Origin: JACVRM01 sp046262315
GTDB lineage: Bacteria; Actinomycetota; Thermoleophilia; Gaiellales; Gaiellaceae
Reading direction: 5' to 3'
Length of the DNA: 22,481 nucleotides
Assembly (NCBI GenBank): GCA_046262315.1
Contig: JBHEMZ010000102.1
Span: forward strand, 1-22,481
The position numbers were made by a program, and so were the translations under genes. The notes beneath the pieces are model-generated. The model ran no database searches. It saw only the letters and a list, made by a program, of their open reading frames with translations, and was not told the DNA's origin. Shown piece after piece: positions 7,811-13,940 of the stretch (positions are counted from its first letter, which is position 1; the number at the start of each line of letters is the position of its first letter).

Positions 7811-8839
7811 CTAGAAGAGGCTTGACTCGGCCGCCGCCGGCTCGCGCACCTCGAGGCCCAGGTGGGCGCGCCCTCGCTCGGTGACGACGCGCCCGCGCGG
7901 CGTGCGCTGAAGGAAGCCGAGCTGGAGCAGGTAGGGCTCGTATACATCCTCGATCGTGTCCAGCTCCTCGCGGAGCGCGACCGCGAGCGTGGACAGTCCC
8001 ACCGGCCCGCCGCCGAACTTCTCCATGATCACGCCCAGGAGCTCCCGATCGGTGCGCTCGAGCCCTTGCTCGTCCACCTCGTGCAGGTCGAGGGCCTCGG
8101 CGGCCACAGCGGCGGTGATCGCTCCAGTGTGCCGCACCTCCGCCACGTCGCGGACGCGGCGCAGGATGCGGTTCGCGATTCGCGGCGTCCCGCGCGAGCG
8201 GCGGGCGATCTCCTCGGCTGCCGCATCCTCGATCTCGACCCCGAGGATGTCCGCCGAGCGCCGGACGATGCGCCCCAGCTCCTCCGGCTGGTAGAGGCCG
8301 AGACGGAACGTCATTCCGAAGCGGTCGCGGAGCGGAGTCGTCAGCAAGCCCGTGCGCGTCGTCGCGCCGACGAGCGTGAACGGCGGCAGGTCGAGTGTCA
8401 GCGTGCGCGCGGCGGGCCCCTGTCCCACGACGATGTCCAGCCGGAAATCCTCGAGCGCCGGGTAGAGCACCTCCTCGACAGCGCGGTTCAGCCGGTGGAT
8501 CTCATCTACGAACAGCACGTCGCGAGGCTCGAGCGCGGTGAGGATCGCCGCCATGTCGCCTTTGCGCTCGAGCGCGGGACCGGCGATCGTGCGAATGCCG
8601 ACGCCGAGCTCCTCACGCAGGATGAACGCCAGGCTCGTCTTGCCGAGGCCGGGCGGCCCCACGAGCAGGACGTGGTCGAGCGCCTCTGCACGCGCCCGGG
8701 CCGCGTCGAGCGCGACGCGGAGTTGCTCCTTGACGCGCTCCTGGCCGACGAACTCGTCGAGCCGTCGCGGCCGCAGCGAGCGCTCGACGTCGTCCTCGCC
8801 TCCGTCCTGGACGACGGGGGCTAGAAACTGCTCGGTCAT
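7811..8839 (-). CDS. ruvB: Holliday junction branch-migration helicase RuvB
   Basis: AAA+ motor of the RuvAB branch-migration complex; 342 residues, normal length. Walker A GPPGLGKTS (61-69), Walker B DVLFVDEIHRLN (107-118), sensor I with GATTRTG, and the C-terminal winged-helix domain ending near FLQRTPRGRVVTERG are all present. Its ATG overlaps the ruvA stop (ATGA), and it is the last gene of the ruvC-ruvA-ruvB operon. The DUF402 remnant follows at once. It is intact. Confidence 0.97.
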   Translation of the reverse strand: MTEQFLAPVVQDGGEDDVERSLRPRRLDEFVGQERVKEQLRVALDAARARAEALDHVLLVGPPGLGKTSLAFILREELGVGIRTIAGPALERKGDMAAILTALEPRDVLFVDEIHRLNRAVEEVLYPALEDFRLDIVVGQGPAARTLTLDLPPFTLVGATTRTGLLTTPLRDRFGMTFRLGLYQPEELGRIVRRSADILGVEIEDAAAEEIARRSRGTPRIANRILRRVRDVAEVRHTGAITAAVAAEALDLHEVDEQGLERTDRELLGVIMEKFGGGPVGLSTLAVALREELDTIEDVYEPYLLQLGFLQRTPRGRVVTERGRAHLGLEVREPAAAESSLF

Positions 8840-9411
8840 GCCGCCCTCCGCAGCGCCACGCGGACTCGCTCCTCGAGAGGCAGCTCGGGGTCGACCTCTG
8901 CCAGGGCGGACTCCGCGTCGAGCATGGACCAGCCAAGCTCGACGAGCGCATCTCTCGCAACCAGCTCGGCTGTCGCTGCACCAGCGTCCCTAGCCTGCGG
9001 TGCGTCAGCGCCTGAGGCCACCTTCTCGCGCAGCTCGAGCACGACGCGCTGCGCCGTCTTCTTGCCGATGCCCGGGATGGCCTCGAAGCGGGCGGTGTCC
9101 TCGCGTACGATCGCGCGCCGGAGCTCGGCCGGAGGTGAGCCGGAAACGATCGCGAGCGCGACCTTCGGGCCAACGCCTGAAACGGACAGGAGGTGCGTGA
9201 AGAGCTCACGCTCATCGACGTCCGCGAAGCCGTAGAGCTGGAGCGCGTCCTCCCGGACGTGCGTATGCGTCTCGATCGTCACCTCGCCGGCCTCGCGCGC
9301 CTTGCTGCGTGCGGTCCGCGTGGCGTGGACGAGGTAGCCGACGCCGCCCACGTCGAGGATGAGGCCATCGAGCGTCTCCCCGGCGAAGCTCCCGCGGAGC
9401 CGCGCGATCAT
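8836..9411 (-). CDS. ruvA: Holliday junction-binding protein RuvA
   Basis: Junction-binding tetramer subunit that loads RuvB; 191 residues from ATG 9411. It has an N-terminal OB domain (MIARLRGSFAGE..), two helix-hairpin-helix motifs (LLSVSGVGPKVALAIVSG near 74-91 and FEAIPGIGKKTAQRVVLEL near 109-127), a flexible linker, and a C-terminal RuvB-binding domain. The open frame continues upstream through ruvC in another frame and is not used. The ATGA overlap with ruvC and a second one with ruvB show tight coupling. Confidence 0.96.
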   Translation of the reverse strand: MIARLRGSFAGETLDGLILDVGGVGYLVHATRTARSKAREAGEVTIETHTHVREDALQLYGFADVDERELFTHLLSVSGVGPKVALAIVSGSPPAELRRAIVREDTARFEAIPGIGKKTAQRVVLELREKVASGADAPQARDAGAATAELVARDALVELGWSMLDAESALAEVDPELPLEERVRVALRRAA

Positions 9412-9899
9412 CCCGCCACCATCCTGGCCAGCGGCGGGGCGAGCGCGTGGCAGATCGCCACCGCCAGCGCGTCTGCAGCGTGGTGCGGGGTCGGAGGTGT
9501 CTCGAGCGCGAGGATGGTCTGCACCATCCGCTGCACCTGCGCCTTTTCCGCGCGCCCGTAGCCGCAGACCGCAAGCTTCACGTGGGCTGGCGCGTACTCC
9601 GCGCAAGGGAGGCCACGGTCGGCCGCCGCGACCAGCACAGCGCCGCGCGCTTGGCCGACGGAGAGCGCGGTGCGGGCGTCGGCGCCGACGAACGACTCCT
9701 CGAGCGCGACCGCTCCCGGTGCATGCCGCGCGATGAGCTCGCGGACGCCGTCGAAGATTGACTGAAGGCGCGTCGCGAGGGGGTCCGCAGCGCGCGTGCG
9801 CCACGTGCCGTGGTCGAGCAGCCGCAACCGGCTTCCGTCTTGCTCGACGATGCCGTACCCGCACGCAGCCGTCCCGGGGTCGATGCCGAGGACCTTCAC
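9408..9899 (-). CDS. ruvC: Crossover junction endodeoxyribonuclease RuvC
   Basis: Holliday-junction resolvase; 163 residues. It begins MKVLGIDPGTAACGYGIVE, with the first catalytic Asp at residue 7, Glu67/68 in VALEESF, and the C-terminal HHAADALAVAIC motif that supplies His139/140 and Asp143. These are the family's catalytic acidic positions. The length is normal. It lies 9 nt after the HTH/Clp-N gene and overlaps ruvA (ATGA), so all four genes probably form one transcript. Confidence 0.97.
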   Translation of the reverse strand: MKVLGIDPGTAACGYGIVEQDGSRLRLLDHGTWRTRAADPLATRLQSIFDGVRELIARHAPGAVALEESFVGADARTALSVGQARGAVLVAAADRGLPCAEYAPAHVKLAVCGYGRAEKAQVQRMVQTILALETPPTPHHAADALAVAICHALAPPLARMVAG

Positions 9900-9908
9900 G
9901 GCGAGAGG

Positions 9909-10586
9909 TTAAGCGGGCGGGCGGACGTTCCTGCCCGCCGCGGCCACGAGCACCGAGGCAGGCTCGACGCCAAGCGCATCGAGCGCTCGCCGGACGTTGA
10001 CGCCTCCGTGACGCACGACGGCGAGCAGGACGTGGACGTCCCGAAGCTCGTCGTCGCCCAGTCGCAGCGCCTCGTCGAGGGCACGCTCGAGCACCACACG
10101 CGATCGTGCAGAAACCTCGACCTCGCCGGTCTCGAGAAGTTCGCCGCGACCGCCGCCCAGCACCGTCCGCGCCGCCTCCAGCGTGACGCCCAGGTCCGCG
10201 AGCAGGCCCGCGGCCGAGCCGCCCGGGACGTCGAGCAGCCCGAGCAGCAGATGCTCAGGCGCAAGTAGCCGCCTGCCTGCCGCCGCCGCCTCCGAGCGCG
10301 CGAGCTGGACGGCCGCCCGCGCCGTGCCGGTGACGGTTACCCGCCTGCCCGCGCGACCCGACGGCCGGCCGGTCCGGGTAGCGAAGCGCTTGTGCGCAGC
10401 TTGCTTGCTGACGCCGAGCGCCCGGCCAATCTCAGTCCACGACGCTCCGCGGGCGAGCGCGGTCTCCACGTGATACTCCTCAAGTTCTCCCAGCCGAAGG
10501 CGCAGCTCCGTGATCGCTGCGAGCGCCGACTGGGAGTCCGCGAGTTCCGCCGCCCGGCGGGCGAGATCGACGACGCTGTCGGTCAC
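9909..10586 (-). CDS. HTH DNA-binding protein with two Clp-N (ClpA/ClpC N-terminal) repeats
   Basis: Predicted regulator of about 225 residues. Near residues 48-68 it has a sigma/resolvase-like helix-turn-helix (SWTEIGRALGVSKQAAHKRF). After a basic linker come two Clp-N type repeats, ARAAVQLARSEAAAAGRRLL..EHLLLGLL (about 88-140) and ARSRVVLERALDEALRL..HVLLAVV (about 158-205). There is no ATPase domain, so it is not a Clp chaperone; the repeats probably sense a substrate or protein partner. GTG 10586 is preferred because TACACT ends six bases before it; an ATG at 10592 is the alternative. It lies 9 nt before ruvC and divergent from the small-protein island, with an inverted repeat between. Confidence 0.85.
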   Translation of the reverse strand: MTDSVVDLARRAAELADSQSALAAITELRLRLGELEEYHVETALARGASWTEIGRALGVSKQAAHKRFATRTGRPSGRAGRRVTVTGTARAAVQLARSEAAAAGRRLLAPEHLLLGLLDVPGGSAAGLLADLGVTLEAARTVLGGGRGELLETGEVEVSARSRVVLERALDEALRLGDDELRDVHVLLAVVRHGGVNVRRALDALGVEPASVLVAAAGRNVRPPA

Positions 10587-10592
10587 GCACAT

Positions 10593-10598
10593 AGTGTA
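10593..10598 (-). promoter_or_regulatory. Putative -10 box (TACACT) of the HTH/Clp-N-ruvCAB operon
   Basis: TACACT on the minus strand is separated by six bases from GTG 10586, a leaderless layout identical to that of rel. It overlaps the region next to the inverted repeat at 10606-10625. Confidence 0.5.
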
Positions 10599-10605
10599 TC
10601 TGGTT

Positions 10606-10625
10606 TCGTCAATCTTCTTTGACGA
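10606..10625. promoter_or_regulatory. Inverted repeat TCGTCAA-N6-TTGACGA, candidate operator
   Basis: A perfect 7-bp inverted repeat with a 6-bp spacer lies in the divergent region between the HTH/Clp-N gene and the small-protein island. Each half contains a TTGAC sequence, so it could overlap -35 elements in both directions. Position and symmetry fit a dimeric regulator site. The obvious candidate is the HTH/Clp-N protein, but this is inference. Confidence 0.45.
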
Positions 10626-10666
10626 TGCGTTTCGGGCAAACGGGGCTTGGAAAGCACCCCTTCGAC

Positions 10667-10876
10667 ATGAAGCTCGGAGACGTCATCCGCCGCCTGAGCA
10701 GCGGCGGGGGGGTCAACGTCGCGAAGGACGTCAACGCCGTCGTCTCGGCCAACGTGGGCGAGTCACGCGGGTCGACCAACGTCGCGTCGAGCCGCCGCAG
10801 CACCCGCATCGTCCAGCGCGACGGCGAGACGACCGTCTACGAGTCAGACAGCGAGACGTACGAAGGGAGGACGTGA
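10667..10876 (+). CDS. Small hypothetical protein opening the accessory island
   Basis: A 69-residue protein (from ATG 10667; in-frame ATG 10625 and TTG 10619 are alternatives, none with a good ribosome site). It begins with a basic helix (MKLGDVIRRLSSGGG) followed by VNVAKDVNAVVSANVG, then a Ser/Arg and acidic tail (VYESDSETYEG). The Val-Asn-Ala pattern in the middle recalls the Asn/Ala-rich tails of the following peptides. The stop TGA directly abuts the ATG of the next gene, which suggests an operon. No family is recognised. Confidence 0.6.
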   Translation: MKLGDVIRRLSSGGGVNVAKDVNAVVSANVGESRGSTNVASSRRSTRIVQRDGETTVYESDSETYEGRT

Positions 10877-11095
10877 ATGACGGAGCACGAGCAGCAGAAC
10901 ACGTCGGAGGAACTGACGGACGCCGAGCTCGAGCAGCAGTCCGGCGAGGAGTTCCCGGACCGTGAGGCGATGTCGCTGATCAACGCGAACGTGGCTGCGC
11001 CGGTCAACGCGGCGGTGGCCTTGAACGCGCTGTCTGACAACTCGACCGCGATCGCCAACGCCGAGCAGAACGCGAATATCGACCAGTCCACATGA
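10877..11095 (+). CDS. Small leader-type peptide 1, Asn/Ala-rich tail
   Basis: A 72-residue acidic protein with a strong ribosome site (GAAGGGAGG, 10862-10870). The N-terminal half is a leader-like helix: ELTDAELEQQSGEEFPDREA, ending in MSLI. The C-terminal half is NANVAAPVNAAVALNALSDN followed by STAIANAEQNANIDQST. The same two-part design recurs at 11606, 11852, 12071 and (broken) 12308. There is no signal peptide and no Cys. The conserved leader plus short tail resembles precursors of ribosomally made, processed peptides. I do not recognise a named family. Its stop overlaps the next ATG (ATGA). Confidence 0.8.
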   Translation: MTEHEQQNTSEELTDAELEQQSGEEFPDREAMSLINANVAAPVNAAVALNALSDNSTAIANAEQNANIDQST

Positions 11096-11301
11096 GCGAC
11101 GCGAGCCCCGACCGGCGACCAGGAGCCGCGGAGGCCCGCGAGCTTTCCGGGGAGGAAATGGCCGGCCAGCAGGGCGAGCCGCTCCCGGCGCGTGAGGTTA
11201 TGTCGATCGTCTCGCCGACCGGCGAAACTGACGTGACAGACGTGCTCGGCCTCGAAGGACGGCCAGGGCCGGATCTCGGCCCTCCGCCGGTCGCCGAGTA
11301 G
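11092..11301 (+). CDS. Small leader-type peptide 2, divergent Pro/Gly/Asp tail
   Basis: A 69-residue protein coupled to peptide 1 by an ATGA overlap. It keeps the leader signature (ELSGEEMAGQQGEPLPAREV then MSIV) but has a quite different tail, SPTGETDVTDVLGLEGRPGP and then DLGPPPVAE, without the Asn/Ala repeat. A conserved leader joined to a new tail is the feature that makes this cluster look like a modular precursor family. Function unknown. Confidence 0.72.
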   Translation: MSDASPDRRPGAAEARELSGEEMAGQQGEPLPAREVMSIVSPTGETDVTDVLGLEGRPGPDLGPPPVAE

Positions 11302-11313
11302 GCACGCGTACCG

Positions 11314-11496
11314 ATGAGCGACGAACGGCAAAGCGAAGGTCTGTCCCCGGAGGAGCTCGAGGCCCAGGCGGGCGCAGAGCTCCCCGACCGTGAGGTGATG
11401 TCAGTCATCGCGCCCGATCCTCACGACCGATTGGCCATGGACCTCATCGACGGCGGGCCGAGCCCCGACTACGGCGTCCCGCCGGAGAAGGTCTGA
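11314..11496 (+). CDS. Small leader-type peptide 3, divergent tail
   Basis: A 60-residue protein starting 12 nt after peptide 2. The leader reads LSPEELEAQAGAELPDREVM then SVI, matching the family. The tail APDPHDRLAMDLIDGGPSPD ends in YGVPPEKV and is related in style to that of peptide 2 (Pro/Asp/Gly rich). The ribosome site is weak, so translation may depend on coupling. Confidence 0.7.
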   Translation: MSDERQSEGLSPEELEAQAGAELPDREVMSVIAPDPHDRLAMDLIDGGPSPDYGVPPEKV

Positions 11497-11504
11497 GAGA
11501 AGGC

Positions 11505-11585
11505 ATGGCGCTGGACACGATCCGCCGGATCGTCGATTCGCCGCCGCCGGGTCCGCCCGACGAGCCGCCGCCGCCAAGCAGCTAG
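11505..11585 (+). CDS. Very short Pro-rich ORF (26 residues)
   Basis: ATG 11505 follows GAGAGAAGG, a good ribosome site, 8 nt after peptide 3. The product begins MALDTIRRIVDS and is then almost only Pro with Gly, Asp, Glu and Ser. It lacks the family leader but sits in the middle of the series with the same spacing and strand, so it could be a translated component. It is too short for certainty. Confidence 0.45.
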   Translation: MALDTIRRIVDSPPPGPPDEPPPPSS

Positions 11586-11605
11586 CGGCAGACAGAGGAG
11601 GAGAC

Positions 11606-11818
11606 GTGGCAGAAGAGACAGGCAAGCCTGCAGAGCTCACCGAGGAGGAGCTGGCCGCCCAGACGGGCGAGCAGCTCCCCGACCGCGAGGCGATGTCACT
11701 CATCGACGCGAACGTCGCGATCCCAGTGAACGCCGCGATCGCCGCGAACGTCCTGTCCGACGACTCGGTCGCCTACGCGAACGCCGAGCAGGACGCCGAC
11801 ATCACGCAGGCCACGTAA
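11606..11818 (+). CDS. Small leader-type peptide 4, Asn/Ala-rich tail
   Basis: A 70-residue protein starting with GTG 11606 after AGAGGAGGAGAC. Leader: ELTEEELAAQTGEQLPDREA then MSLI. Tail: DANVAIPVNAAIAANVLSDD then SVAYANAEQDADITQAT. It is nearly superimposable on peptide 1 after the first 14 residues, which shows tandem duplication. No membrane segment or Cys. Confidence 0.8.
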   Translation: MAEETGKPAELTEEELAAQTGEQLPDREAMSLIDANVAIPVNAAIAANVLSDDSVAYANAEQDADITQAT

Positions 11819-11851
11819 ACCAACGACGACAACAAGGGAGGGGCAACCCAT

Positions 11852-12055
11852 ATGCCTGAGGAGTACCGGAACGTGACGCGCGAGGAGCTCGACGAGCTCG
11901 CCGGCGAGGCCCTGCCGGAGCGCGCCGCAATGTCGCTCGTGAACGCGAACCTCGCCATTCCGATCAACGCTGCCGTCGCGGCGAACGTCCTGTCGGACGG
12001 TTCGATCGCCTACGCCGATGCGACGCAGGACACGCCGATCGATCAGAGCACCTAG
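11852..12055 (+). CDS. Small leader-type peptide 5, Asn/Ala-rich tail
   Basis: A 67-residue protein with the ribosome site AAGGGAGGGG. Leader: VTREELDELAGEALPERAAM then SLV. Tail: NANLAIPINAAVAANVLSDG then SIAYADATQDTPIDQST. The leader is most like those of peptides 6 and 7 (LAGEALPE), so these three form a subgroup distinct from peptides 1-4 (QxGExLPxRE). Confidence 0.8.
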   Translation: MPEEYRNVTREELDELAGEALPERAAMSLVNANLAIPINAAVAANVLSDGSIAYADATQDTPIDQST

Positions 12056-12070
12056 AGAAGGAGGCTAGCG

Positions 12071-12283
12071 ATGACGGAAGGCCAACAGGATTACCGCGCC
12101 CTGAGCCGCGAGGAGCTCGACTACCTCGCGGGCGAGGCGCTGCCCGAGCCGGCTGCGATGTCGCTGATCAACGCGAACGTGGCCGCACCGGTGAACCTGG
12201 CCGCCGCGCTGAACGTGGCGAGCGACGACTCGGTCGCGATCGCCAACGCGGAGCAGACGGCCAACATCAACCAGAGCACCTGA
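12071..12283 (+). CDS. Small leader-type peptide 6, Asn/Ala-rich tail
   Basis: A 70-residue protein, 15 nt after peptide 5, with the ribosome site AGAGAAGGAGG. Leader: LSREELDYLAGEALPEPAAM then SLI. Tail: NANVAAPVNLAAALNVASDD then SVAIANAEQTANINQST. The usual Arg of LPER is Pro here. Otherwise it is intact and typical. Confidence 0.8.
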   Translation: MTEGQQDYRALSREELDYLAGEALPEPAAMSLINANVAAPVNLAAALNVASDDSVAIANAEQTANINQST

Positions 12284-12307
12284 TCCATCACCGAGAGAAG
12301 ACTCCAC

Positions 12308-12516
12308 ATGCCCGAGACCCCTGAGTACCGCACGCTGACGCGCGAGGAGCTCGACCAGCTCGCCGGCGAGGCCCTGCCGGAGCGCGCCGCGATGTCGCTC
12401 ATCACGCCAACCTCGCAGCGCCGATCAACGCTGCGGTCGCGGCAAACGTCCTGTCGGACAACTCGATCGCCTACGCGAACGCCGAGCAGAACCTCGACAT
12501 CGACCAGAGCACCTAG
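12308..12516 (+). pseudogene. Small leader-type peptide 7, one-base frameshift in the conserved core
   Basis: It starts as a normal family member (LTREELDQLAGEALPERAAM then SLI), but after ATC near 12401-12404 one A is missing relative to the paralogs. As written, the frame runs to 12640 as an Arg/Ser-rich nonsense tail. Restoring one base gives NANLAAPINAAVAANVLSDN and SIAYANAEQNLDIDQST, then TAG at 12514-12516, a perfect family ending. This is therefore either a recent real frameshift or an assembly error. Everything after the lesion is still conserved, so it cannot be old. Confidence 0.8.
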
Positions 12517-12533
12517 CACGCAGGAAAACGTCG

Positions 12534-12567
12534 GCGGCGAGGGGCGGCGGTCGCCGCCCCTCGCCGC
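12534..12567 (+). terminator. 16-bp GC-rich hairpin ending the small-peptide series
   Basis: A perfect 16-bp inverted repeat (12534-12549 with 12552-12567) has a 2-nt centre, giving in practice about a 14-bp stem with a short loop. It lies 17 nt after the restored stop of peptide 7. There is no T-tract. It probably ends, or partly attenuates, transcription before the membrane protease gene, so the peptides could be made in excess over the downstream proteins. Confidence 0.65.
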
Positions 12568-12703
12568 ACGTATCCGTCTCGGGGGACATGACCAAGCCGC
12601 CGGAAAAACCAGCCGACGCAGCGCATGCCCGCGGCGGTAGGCGCATCCCCCGCAGCAGGCGCGCCACCCGCAGCGACTCCGCCGCCGGGAGAAGGCGCGG
12701 GGT

Positions 12704-13198
12704 GTGCCGCCGAGGCTCGCGGACGGCATCGAGCTCCTCGGCCTGTACGAGGACTCCGGCTTCAAGGACCCGCCGTACATTGCGCGCCGCGCTGACGGCC
12801 AGGTCATCCAGCTGCCGCCACTCCTCTACGCGGTCGCCGAGGAGGTCTACGGCAGGCGGAGCTACGACGAGATCGCGGCGCGCGTGACCGAGCGCATCCA
12901 GCGCGGCGTAAGCGGCGACAACGTCCGCTATCTGGCGGACGAAAAGCTGCGGCCACTCGGCGTCTTGACACAGCTGGACGGCTCCTCGCCGACTCTCGCG
13001 AAGGCCGACCCGCTCCTGGCGCTCAAGTTCCGCACGGCGGTCATCCCCAAGTGGCTGTCCAGGACGCTCACCACGGTCTTCTACCCCTTCTTCCTGCCGC
13101 CGGTCGTGCTCGCAGTGCTGGCGGGGCTGGTGGCTGTCGACACCTGGTTCTTCTTCATCCACGGAGCCCGGGCAGTCGACGCGGCAGCTCCTCCATAA
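12704..13198 (+). pseudogene. PqqD-like N-terminal segment of a membrane peptidase-like protein (frameshifted gene, part 1)
   Basis: From GTG 12704 the segment encodes LADGIELLGLYEDSGFKDPP, then a compact domain with YIARRADGQVIQL, LLYAVAEEVYGRRSYDEIAA and VRYLADEKLRPLGVL. This order (strands, then a helix pair ending in a winged-helix-like strand) resembles PqqD-type peptide-binding domains. A membrane approach follows (WLSRTLTTVFYPFF) and one hydrophobic segment (LPPVVLAVLAGLVAVDTWFF). The frame stops at TAA 13196-13198, but the protein continues in another frame from about 13185 (LLHNPLLVLM), so a shift lies near 13181-13187. An ATG at 12588 in a third frame may be the original start, which would imply another shift between 12640 and 12704. 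Confidence 0.7.
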
Positions 13199-13208
13199 CC
13201 CCCTGCTC

Positions 13209-13940
13209 GTGCTGATGGTACTCGGGCTCGTCGTCCTCGCGACCGCCTTGCACGACATCGGCCACGCGACCGCGGCGCGCTACGGCGGCGCGGAACCTGG
13301 CGTGATGGGCGTGGGCATCTACATCGTTTGGCCCGCCTTCTACACGGACGTCACCGACGCGTACCGGCTCGGAAGGGGCGGCCGACTTCGCACCGACCTC
13401 GGAGGGGTCTACTTCAACGCCCTCTTCATCCTCGGAATCGCCGGCGCGTATGCGCTGACCGGCTACGAGCCGCTGCTGATCCTCATTCCGATCCAGCACC
13501 TCCAGGTCATCCAGCAGTTCCTGCCGTTCCTGCGCCTCGACGGCTACTACATCCTCAGCGACCTGACGGGCGTGCCCGACATGTTCCAGCGCATCAGGCC
13601 GACGCTGAAGAGCCTCGTGCCCTGGCGTCGGAAGGATGAAAGCGTCGACGAGCTCAAGCCTTGGATGCGCTTCGCGATCTCCGGCTGGGTGATCGCGTTG
13701 ATCCCGATCATGCTCCTCGCGTTCGGGATGCTCCTCTTCAACCTGCCCCGCATGGCCGCAACCGCGTGGGACTCGTTCTGGGTGCAGGCCGACCGCGTCT
13801 CGGGCGCGTGGGACGATGGCAACGAGCTGACCGTCGCGGTCGGTTCGCTCCAGGCCGGGTTCCTGTTCCTGCCCGTCGCCGGCATCTCGGCCACGTTTGC
13901 GCGGGTGGCCAAGCGCATCGGGACGGGCGCCTGGAGCTAG
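13209..13940 (+). pseudogene. M50-type membrane metallopeptidase-like core (frameshifted gene, part 2)
   Basis: This segment continues part 1 in a shifted frame. It carries ATALHDIGHATAARYGG, the position of the zinc-binding HExxH motif of M50-like 'putative peptide zinc metalloproteases', here HDIGH with Asp for Glu. It also has the conserved VWPAFYTDVTDAYRLGR and the second-ligand motif FLRLDGYYILSDLTGVPD. Several hydrophobic segments (about residues 2-12, 77-90, 95-110, 160-180, 215-230) mark an integral membrane protein. It ends with RIGTGAWS and TAG at 13938-13940. Reading continues in the same frame past this TAG into part 3, so the TAG looks like a nonsense change (a Trp codon is the natural precursor). 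The gene as assembled cannot make the full protein without readthrough. Confidence 0.75.

Noticed and set aside
10837..11331. Minus-strand frames opposite the small-peptide genes
   Set aside because: Shadows. The plus-strand frames have strong ribosome sites and mutual similarity.
10877..12516. CRISPR or other DNA repeat array
   Set aside because: The repetition is at gene level (about 210-220 bp units with diverged sequence and ribosome sites), without short identical repeats and spacers.
12588..12887. Plus-strand frame starting MTKPPEKPADAAHARGG
   Set aside because: After about 20 residues it becomes an Arg/Ser-rich shadow of the PqqD-like segment. Its start may be the true start of that gene before a frameshift, but it is not a gene of its own.
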